Shown: positions 57,352-64,000 of the stretch, piece after piece | Numbering within the stretch: the first letter of the stretch is position 1 | How the letters are laid out: the number at the start of each line of letters is the position of its first letter | NCBI GenBank assembly: GCA_031213475.1 | Contig: JARUPZ010000013.1 | Coordinates: 2,503,231 to 2,567,230, forward strand | DNA from: Nereocystis luetkeana | Lineage: Eukaryota > Sar > Phaeophyceae > Laminariales > Laminariaceae | Length of the DNA stretch: 64,000 bases | Reading direction: 5' to 3' | Notes under the pieces: model-generated | Database searches by the model: none | Told to the model about the DNA's origin: nothing | Seen by the model: the letters and a program-made list of their open reading frames with translations, nothing else | Program-made: the position numbers and the translations under genes

Positions 57352-58151
57352 GGCCGTTTCCTATGCGGTTCGATTTTTGAGCTTCAGATTTTGGCCCGAT
57401 CGCCTTTTCAGATGTAAAGTTGGCAAATCGTAACAGCCTTCCTATGCGGAAAAACCAGATTTATTGTGTGTGTAGAGATTTGAGCAAACGCCGAGACCAA
57501 CTGCTGTTTTTGTGGTCTGGCGCCGCGAAGAGACGCGCTGGGTGCGCTGCACTGTGCGTAGGACCCAAGCGTCCGAGCCAAGGCTGACCATCTCTGGTCT
57601 GGCGGCGAAGAGACGTGGCGAGTGCGCTAGAGCCACCTGTTTTGGTATTTTGGGTTCCATGTTTTGACTGACTGCTGTTGCTGCTGTACAGCAGTGTACG
57701 TACAAGTACTCGTACGTATCCACGGAGAGGTGCGTGCCGAATGCGCTTCTCTTGGTCTCTAGGCCCGAGCCCGCGCCAGGCGACTGACGTCTGGCCACGG
57801 AGGGTCGCGCCGCCCGCCGCCCGAGCGTCGGGCGCGAAGCGACGCCGCTATACAGCTGTGTAACCTTCCAACTCATCGATCGTTCTGCTGCTGTTTGCTG
57901 TCATGGATAACATCTTGAATTTAGAGAGCATCCCATTTTTCGATTTGAAAATCTGATGACCCAGATCGTCGGATTTTGGGCCAAAATGTCGGATTTTGGG
58001 CCAAAATCCGACGACTTGGGTCATCGGATTCTCAAATCGAAAAAAATCCGGTCAGGTTTTGCATATTTCGACTGCATAAGCAGGGTCATTCGTTTTTGAG
58101 ATCGAAAAATACAAATCTGAAGCTCGAAATCGAACCGCATAGGAAACAGCC
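57352..58151 (+). mobile_element. 0.8-kb TIR element, complete (E2)
   Basis: 800 bp. The left end GGCCGTTTCCTATGCGG (57352 on, continuing to about 57391) and the right end (58113-58151) are inverted repeats of about 39 bp with few mismatches. The interior holds a GC-rich block and, near the right, the palindrome at 57940-58040. No transposase-like frame. Confidence 0.8.
57940..58040. repeat. Large palindrome inside E2
   Basis: The arms 'tcgatttgaaaatctgatga' (57940 on, continuing 'cccagatcgtcggattttgg') and 'ccaaaatccgacgacttggg' (continuing 'tcatcggattctcaaatcga') pair nearly throughout, with a short repeated 'gtcggattttgggccaaaat' in the loop. Related palindromes lie at 58181-58255 and 58846-58966. 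Confidence 0.8.
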
Positions 58152-58256
58152 TAACACCTTGAATTTAGAGAGCATGCCACTTTTCGATTTGAAAATCTGA
58201 TGACCCAGGTCGTCAGGTTTCGAGCCAAAATCAGACGACTTGGGTCATCGGGTTCT
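58152..58256 (+). mobile_element. Partial unit between E2 and E3
   Basis: Repeats only the palindrome-bearing section of the element ('cttgaatttagagagcatgc' to 'cttgggtcatcgggttctct'). It looks like a leftover of a further copy after recombination. Confidence 0.65.
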
Positions 58257-59068
58257 CTGGCCGTTTTCTATGCGGTTCGATTTTTGAGCTTCAGATTTAG
58301 CCCCGATCGCATTTTCAGATGTGAAGTTGGCAAATCGAAACAGTCTTCCTATCCGGAAAAATCAGATTTATTGCGGTTGTAGAGATTCGAGCAAACGCCG
58401 AGTGCAACTGCTGTTTTTGTGGTTTGGCGCCGCGATGAGACGCGCTGGGTGCGGTGCCCTTCGCGTAGGACCCAAGCGTGCGAGCCAAGGCTGACTGCCT
58501 CTGGTCTGACGTCAAAGAGACGTGGCGAGTGCGCTAGAGCCAACCTGTTTTGGTATTTTGTGTTCCATTTTGTGACCGGCTGTTGCTGCTGTACAGCAGT
58601 GTAGTCTACGAGTACTCGTACGTATCCACGGAGAGGTGCGTGCCGAGTGCGCTTCTCCTGGTCTCTAGGCCCGAGCCTGCGCCAAGCGACTGTAGTCTGG
58701 CCACGGAGGGACGCCCCCCCCGCCGCCCGAGCGTCGGGCGCGAAGCAACGCCGCTATCCCGCTCTGTCACCAACCAACTCATCGATCGTTCTGCTGCTGC
58801 TGTTTGCTGTCATGGATAACATCTTGAATTGAGAGAGCATGCCATTTTTCGATTTGAAAATCAAATGACCCAGGTCGTCGGATTTTGGCCTTTGAAAATC
58901 TGATGACCCAGGTCGTCGTATTTTGGGCCAAATCCGACGACTTGGGTCATCGGTTTCTCAAATCGATTTTTTTCCGGTCGGATTTTGCATATTTGGACTG
59001 CATAAGCAGGGTGATTCGCTTTTGATATCGAAAAACACAAATCTGAAGCTCGAAATCGAACCGCATAG
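58257..59068 (+). mobile_element. 0.8-kb TIR element, complete (E3)
   Basis: 812 bp with left 'ggccgttttctatgcggttc' and right 'gaaccgcataggatacaggc'. It follows E2 in every block and includes a palindrome at about 58846-58966. Same orientation as E1 and E2. Confidence 0.8.
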
Positions 59069-59074
59069 GATACA

Positions 59075-59175
59075 GGCTTGTACACCTGTGTTGCACTGCC
59101 CACTAAACACAAAAAAGTCCCGACAACAAAGACAATGGAAGCACGTCTGCCACCTTTTTTTTGCTGAGGACATTT
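59075..59175 (-). pseudogene. Cys-rich zinc-finger fragment of a probable DDE transposase
   Basis: The minus frame reads RWQTCFHCLCCRDFFVF, then GQCNTGVQACILC. It shares the CFHCLCxRDF core with 59843-60157. A fragment of about 35 codons. Confidence 0.5.
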
Positions 59176-59196
59176 CGTTTTTTTGCTTTGCAGTCC

Positions 59197-59455
59197 CCGG
59201 TGGCTTGGTCGGTGGTCCGCGTGCCTATCAAGATCAATTTCGTGGGTTCAAGTCTCACCGAGTGCATGCTCGAAGGGACTTTTTCTACTCGCAGCATGAA
59301 AAAAGAAATTGATTAGCAGAAATCGCGAGAGAGTGAGTTAGCTACTTTCGATGAAAATCGACGAGCAGTGGGAATGCTGCACCCTATGCGCGACAAAAAA
59401 TAAAGGCACGTACCGGGAGAGAGAAGGGACGACACCTGTGACCACGGCTTGTCCC
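59197..59455 (+). mobile_element. tRNA-derived SINE copy S2
   Basis: Head 'ccggtggcttggtcggtgg' with a box A-like start, then 'gtgggttcaagtctcaccga' as box B, body 'gtgagttagctactttcgat', 'gacgagcagtgggaatgctg', and end 'gacacctgtgaccacggctt'. Closest to S1 at 22758-23006. Confidence 0.75.
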
Positions 59456-60160
59456 GAAGATCGCCCAGGGTAAAACTGAAACCCCCTACGAGCTAGGCTG
59501 GAAAGTAATAGTGATGTTAAAAAAGAAGAAAAAAAGTAGTAGCTCCGAACGTTTCCCTCGAGACAAAGTTTGGCAGACCGGATATGAACTGGTTGGTGCA
59601 CTCCCGTGAATGGTTGAAAATGTGTCTACAGTACAAGAAACCGAAATTTTAAGCGCCTGGAACCACATTTTCAACTTCTAGCGACAAGGTCCGCCCCGAA
59701 GGAGTACGCGAAAAAGGCTCCTTCTCGTTCTGCAGCAGAAAAAGTATTCTTGGCTACATTACAAGAAACCGAAAATTCAAGCGTCTGAAACCATATTTTC
59801 AACCTTCAGCGACAAAGTCCGCCCCGAAGGAGGATACGAAAAGTGCTGTCGCTTTGGCACACTCACGGAAGTGCACCAAGGAGCTCATGTCTGGTCTGCC
59901 CTTGTTGGCTCCATGGAAACGTTCGGAGCCAGAGCAGGAAAAAAAAGAATGTCCCCACGAAACAAAAGGGCGGCAGACGTGCTTCCATTGTCTTTGTTTT
60001 CGGGACTTTTGGCAATATCAGCTTTTTTTGTGGGCAGTGCAAGACAGGTGTATACTGCCTCTGCTGTATCAGGGCGTGTAAGTCCAGTTTTTGGTTGTGC
60101 CTCCGGCTCCCGAAACCCCTTGAGGACTGTTTGGCGCACGTTTTAGTTGGAATTTGACTC
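59456..60160 (+). pseudogene. Transposase-like zinc-finger fragments
   Basis: Plus frame 59843-60157 carries, in mixed frames, HSRKCTKELMSGLP and TCFHCLCFRDF, then FCGQCKTGVYCLCC. The minus strand at 59601-59486 has a related, degraded stretch. The sections 59610-59670 and 59755-59835 are repeats of each other ('acaagaaaccgaaa', 'ccatattttcaac', 'cgacaaagtccgccccgaag'). A piggyBac-type source is suggested by the Cys cluster; no catalytic domain is seen. Confidence 0.45.
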
Positions 60161-60901
60161 AAATATGTTGTATATGTGCAGTGCAGTGCTGATGGGGTGA
60201 ATCCTTGACATAGTTTCAACACAATTTTGCTTTTTGCCATTCCTTCACCCGGACGAGTGTCTTCTGTATAAGAGTACTTCCAACGAGTAAAATCTAAAGG
60301 CCGGCCCTTTCGGCTTGTCAGCAAGGCAGCCCGGTCTCTCCCGTTACCCTGACATCATTTTGAGGGACTTGTACACTATTGGAAGCGGTATGTATATGGG
60401 GTAGCACAGACATGGTGTGTGGAGAGGCATTTAGTTTCTGTCGGAGCACGACCGTCGAAAACGTTTCGCGCTTTTGTACCCGCCTTCGGTTTCGTGTTAC
60501 TGTGGTTTGACTTGATTGCAGTAGGATTCCATACGCCCGTATGGCCAACGAAAAGGAGACAGGGGGTATCGTGAGAGGTTCTTCGGTACGTATCGCTTTT
60601 CGGGACGAGGCAAGCCCCACCCGCAGCTGGCAGAATTGTGCACGTAGCAGCGCCAAATGGAGCCAGCCTCCGGTGGCGACGAAAGTCACGCAGCTGACGA
60701 GTATGACGAGGGCTTACAATGTTTAACCACCAGAGATTGAAAGCGTTGTCTCGTAAGCTGTGTGGCAAGTACTATAGATAATAACCGAACTCGAGGTATA
60801 ATCCTGCTACCCGTGCACCGCATAAACAGAGAACACGTGCAAGAAAACCAGACGAGGCGAAGAAACACCACAGCGACAGGATAAGATCATAGTGAGGTGC
60901 C

Positions 60902-60948
<47 letters not shown>

Positions 60949-61549
60949 TTCTTGCCGCTGCTGTTGTACTGGCGAGAGTAACCTCCCCGCAACCGAACTA
61001 GCGTCGAATCGAACAGAGAAAAAAGGCACCTGCAAAGCAAGGGGAATGAAAACACTTGGTGTATAAGTTCATACGTCGCCATCCTGGACACCGCGAGATT
61101 GAATTCCTATACTGGTACTGGCGGGGTTGAGGGACGGCCTCCTACCTGCCGTAGTCGTATCTGCCATGATTCTTGCTGGGCGAATACCGATTATTGTGCC
61201 GAGCCAACACGAACGAACATCTACGTACGCGGTCGTACGTATCCGTGGCGTTTTGGTTACTTTTTAAATATAATCCCAAACACGTTTGAGTTGCTCCCAC
61301 CATAAAGAACCCTCCGAGCGCCGTCCCACTATTAAAAGCACAGGGTTCTTTAATAAAGTTATTTGGAACGGTAGCGACCCACCAATATACAATTTTTCCT
61401 TTCTTTTTTCTTTGACCTCTTCTTATTTTGTCGAGTGCACATATTACACCATGTATGTGTTCCTGGTGTTATTTGGTTGCAAGTGATGCGGAATGATTTA
61501 CCTCAACTCGGTAGTGCCGTTTCCCTTACGGACTGGTATGAGACGAGTA
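60161..61549. other. Unassigned interval with a (CTG)n run
   Basis: A (CTG)n/(CAG)n run at 60901-60962 gives a Gln-rich minus frame (61035-60772) that lacks other protein-like features. No other repeat or gene identified. Confidence 0.4.
60901..60962 (-). repeat. (CAG)n microsatellite
   Basis: About 20 triplets with TTG and CCG interruptions; on the minus strand it reads as poly-Gln. Confidence 0.85.
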
Positions 61550-61844
61550 GGTTTAGCAGTCTGGGAGAATGGATCTTTAGGGATGTTTTTTACTTGAAAA
61601 ATGTGTAGCGTTGTCTGCACTTCGGAATCGTCGTCCGCATCTGAGAAATTTCCTGATTCGATGCAAACTCGGCGTAGCCGCGGTTATGGCTAGTTTTGGC
61701 CTGTTTCGGCTGCGGTTTGGGGTTAGGGTTAGGGTTAGAGTCAGGGGTTGGGTTGGGTCTTCGCCCGTGCCTTGATCCCAACAGGAACCAAAACATCCGA
61801 ACAGCCTACCAACCTAAAGATCCCTTCTCCCAGATTGTTAAAGG
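61550..61844 (+). mobile_element. Telomere-repeat-bearing MITE, copy d
   Basis: 295 bp. Inverted ends 'tctgggagaatggatcttta' and 'taaagatcccttctcccaga'. Internal 'ggggttagggttagggttag'. Nearly collinear with copy b at 43791-44090. Confidence 0.8.
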
Positions 61845-61995
61845 TCCATGAGACTGTCGTGCGCACTGTTTCGCACACTGGTACTTGTTTGTCTTCTCCC
61901 AACAATGCAGAGGCATTTTTGCCACGACAGCCTGTTTTTGTGACCAGACAGGATGTCGAGGAAGTGAGTTAATGTGAGAAGATCCTCATCATCAC
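61845..61995. other. Short spacer
   Basis: Ends in 'gtgagttaatgtgagaagat', resembling the LINE-2 tail. Otherwise unassigned. Confidence 0.3.
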
Positions 61996-62960
61996 CAGTG
62001 CAGGCTCGCCAGCACAGGACTCCCTTTACCAATTTAGAGCGGTAGCGGCCCACCCGTATACCAGCGCAGTCCCACCAGCACAGGATTCCCTATGGTGATT
62101 TGGAGCTGTAGCGACCCACCAGCATACCAGCACAGGATTCCCTGTAGTGCTCTGGAGCGATACGAGCTGGGCCAGCCGAAAAATGGATAAACCTTCCGAA
62201 GGTCGTATCTCGTGAATCACTGCGATTTTGGACTTGAAACTTGAAGGCGCTGACCCTGACACTACACTGAACGCGCAGAAAAAAAGTAGATTAAAGGTAA
62301 GACATGTATATATTCCGAGTCGATCTCGACGAGTTATCGGCGGAAACTCAAAAACGCCAATTTTTCAACACAAATTTCGCAACAAAGTCGTCGTTCCCGA
62401 TCAAGGCGAAAATTGATGGAGGAGTAGCTGAAGAACCCGGGAAAACATCGATATTACTTTACTAGCCCAATTCGCCACCCATCAAAAGATATTGCCACAA
62501 CGCGATTGTCATACATAAAACAAGTAAAATTACGAGAGATGTAGGTTTTTCTGCGTGCCACGCTCAATTTGGCGAGGTTTGGTTCAAAAACTAAACCTCA
62601 TATTTGAATTGCATGTGCAAACAAACGGAGAACACGTTTTTTTCGTTCTTGTTTTTTCCGGACATGTTCCGGCCTTTTTTTGTGTTTTCGTTTGTTGTAT
62701 CGGTCATATCCCTAGAACAAATCTAGAACAATAAGAAGGCGAGTTTTTTGGTTGTTTGTTCGTGCATGATCAACACGGTCCCAAAAAATCACATCCCAAT
62801 ATGTAATATTGAGAGGGGCATCGCCGATCAACAAAAAAATAAGCACCTCGGCTGGCCCAGCTCGTAGCAACTCACCAGTATACCAGCGCAGTCCCGCCAG
62901 TACAGGCTTGTCTATATAGTGCTTTGGAGCGGTAGCGACGCACCAGAATACTAGCGCAGT
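61996..62960 (+). repeat. 65-bp tandem repeat, interrupted
   Basis: Units of about 65 bp ('ccagcgcagtcccaccagca', 'caggattccct', 'ggagcggtagcgacccacc', 'ag.ata') at 61996-62160 and 62867-62960, roughly four in total with one shortened. The insertion at 62163-62864 splits one unit. Confidence 0.8.
62163..62864. mobile_element. TA-flanked TIR element (Tc1/mariner-like, non-autonomous)
   Basis: 702 bp. Perfect 17-bp ends CGAGCTGGGCCAGCCGA (62163-62179) and TCGGCTGGCCCAGCTCG (62848-62864), with TA duplicated at 62161-62162 and 62865-62866. Removing the element and one TA restores the 'ggagcg.tagc' text of the surrounding tandem unit, which confirms both the ends and the TA target. No transposase frame. 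Confidence 0.85.
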
Positions 62961-62964
62961 GGAT

Positions 62965-63445
62965 CTGTGTCCTGGTTGATGTGTGCTGTACGTTGTGTGT
63001 GCGTCCCCTGCGTGCTACGTGCTGTCCCCTGAGTGATGTGTACCCGCTTTGTCCTTTGTTTGTGCTGCGTGCTCTGCGTGCTGTGTGCTATTTCCTGTCT
63101 GTATACTTTGTACTGCTGTGTGCTCTGTGTCACCACAGTGGCAGGCACTCCCGCACCTGCTCTTTATTTACATATAAACCCCCTCCACGGATGCGTATAC
63201 AACACGCTTCCGGCTTTTTTTCGTCCCTTTTATTATGCCCTGGGAATTATGCAGTACCCCTCTCGCAGCATACAGGCAGGACACAGCACATAGGACACAC
63301 ACAGAGCACAGCAAGCACACAGAGCACGCACCAAATATCCAGAGTACACGGCACACAGAGCACACGCCGCACACAGCGCAACACGGGGCACAGCGTGTAG
63401 ACAGAACACAGCACGCAGCACACAGGGAGCACACACACAATGCAT
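62965..63445. repeat. Degenerate 'gtgctgtgtgct' arrays in opposite polarity
   Basis: 62965-63130 is built from GTGCTGTGTGCT/GCGTGCT units. 63270-63445 is built from AGCACACAGCAC/GCACGCA units, the reverse complement. About 140 bp of unrelated sequence separates them, so the strand could fold into a long imperfect hairpin. Cys-rich frames across it are repeat products. Confidence 0.75.
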
Positions 63446-64000
63446 AGCATATCATAGCGCGATGACAAGGCGTATGCAGGGTGTTGGTTCCCCTATGGTC
63501 AAATCCGTGATCATCGTCCATTTGTTGGATAGGAGTAGACGATGGCACACATTACATACTTTCACGAGTGCACAAAACCACGGTTTTCACCCAAATACGT
63601 TCTAGCAAGGCGTTCCAGTTCGAGGCGGTTATTTCCCTCAGCAAAGGTTTACACAAGACGGGTTTTTGAGCAACACGAATCCCACAGAAAAACGCACATA
63701 ACCGTCGCATCTATGATTACGTGGCATCCGGCTTGACGGTCGGTGGGCCTTTCTTTACATGTACGTCAACCACGTTGTCATACTCCAACTGGCGTGGTTT
63801 CGCGAAGGCAAGACCCTCAAATCCCTTTTATAAACACTGCTTGCTGAACGAACGACAGGTCTGCAGGGCTCAGCCCAGAGTGTCCTTGCTCTGTTCGCCT
63901 CCGCTTCTCGTCTCCCTTGGGGATATCACCGCCGCTGCGATTTTGGGCGAGAATGGGGCGTTGCGCACACGACTCGTGTACAAAGGATCCGGAGTTCAAT
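63446..64000. other. Unassigned right edge
   Basis: No gene or repeat recognised up to the window end. Confidence 0.4.

Noticed and set aside
60772..61091. Poly-Gln protein on the minus strand
   Set aside because: Only the CAG run is notable; the flanks have no conserved feature or splice support.
62965..63548. Cys-rich small secreted proteins in overlapping frames
   Set aside because: Frames come from the TGTGCTGTG / CACAGCACA arrays and are mirrored on both strands.

Overview
This is transposon-dense eukaryotic nuclear DNA with two host genes I can support. The features point to a photosynthetic stramenopile, most likely a brown alga of the Ectocarpus type. The pointers are long GT-AG introns, a secreted Cys-rich modular gene, TTAGGG-type telomere-like runs inside a repeat, a Ty3/gypsy chromovirus, and many long microsatellites. 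This lineage call is inference; no organelle or rRNA marker is present to prove it.

Host genes. (1) A six-exon, forward-strand gene (34005-41261) encodes a predicted 313-residue secreted protein: signal peptide, Cys-rich modules on phase-1 exons, then a C-terminal galactose-binding-like (F5/8 type C-like) module. Its 4.5 kb first intron is full of small transposons. (2) A single-exon, reverse-strand gene (46368-47732) encodes a 454-residue neuroguidin/Lcp5 homologue of the Sas10/C1D family, a nucleolar small-subunit rRNA processing factor. Two or three further exon-like stretches at 50.9-53.0 kb and 55.6 kb are too weak to assemble.

Layout. 0-6 kb: LINE 3' fragments, a broken tyrosine-recombinase gene, an (AGT)n array and a piggyBac-like MITE. 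6.76-12.0 kb: a complete-ended, reverse-strand Ty3/gypsy element with near-identical LTRs. It keeps integrase but lacks reverse transcriptase, and it carries a full-length tRNA-Ser sequence with CCA at the primer-binding site. 13.4-16.8 kb: LINE 3' ends. 19.3-21.2 kb: a degenerate minisatellite whose strand polarity flips in the middle. 22-25 kb: a SINE, a (CAGA)n array and a hAT-like fragment. 25.5-31.4 kb: two LINE copies in series, one split by a solo LTR with a clean 5-bp target duplication. 31.4-33.6 kb: more LINE tails and a long (ATT)n array. 34-41 kb: the secreted-protein gene with SINE and MITE families in its first intron. 43.8-45.3 kb: a telomere-repeat-bearing MITE next to a 1.2 kb hAT-like element. 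46-48 kb: the NGDN gene. 48-56 kb: mostly unassigned. 56.8-59.1 kb: an array of 0.8 kb TIR elements with a large internal palindrome. 59-60 kb: transposase-like zinc-finger fragments and a SINE. 61.5-63.5 kb: a telomere-like MITE, a 65-bp tandem repeat interrupted by a TA-flanked TIR element, and a second polarity-switching array.

The mobile elements interact as nested insertions: solo LTR into LINE, MITE into SINE, TIR element into tandem repeat. Several long microsatellites sit exactly where retroposon tails end, which suggests the tails seeded them.
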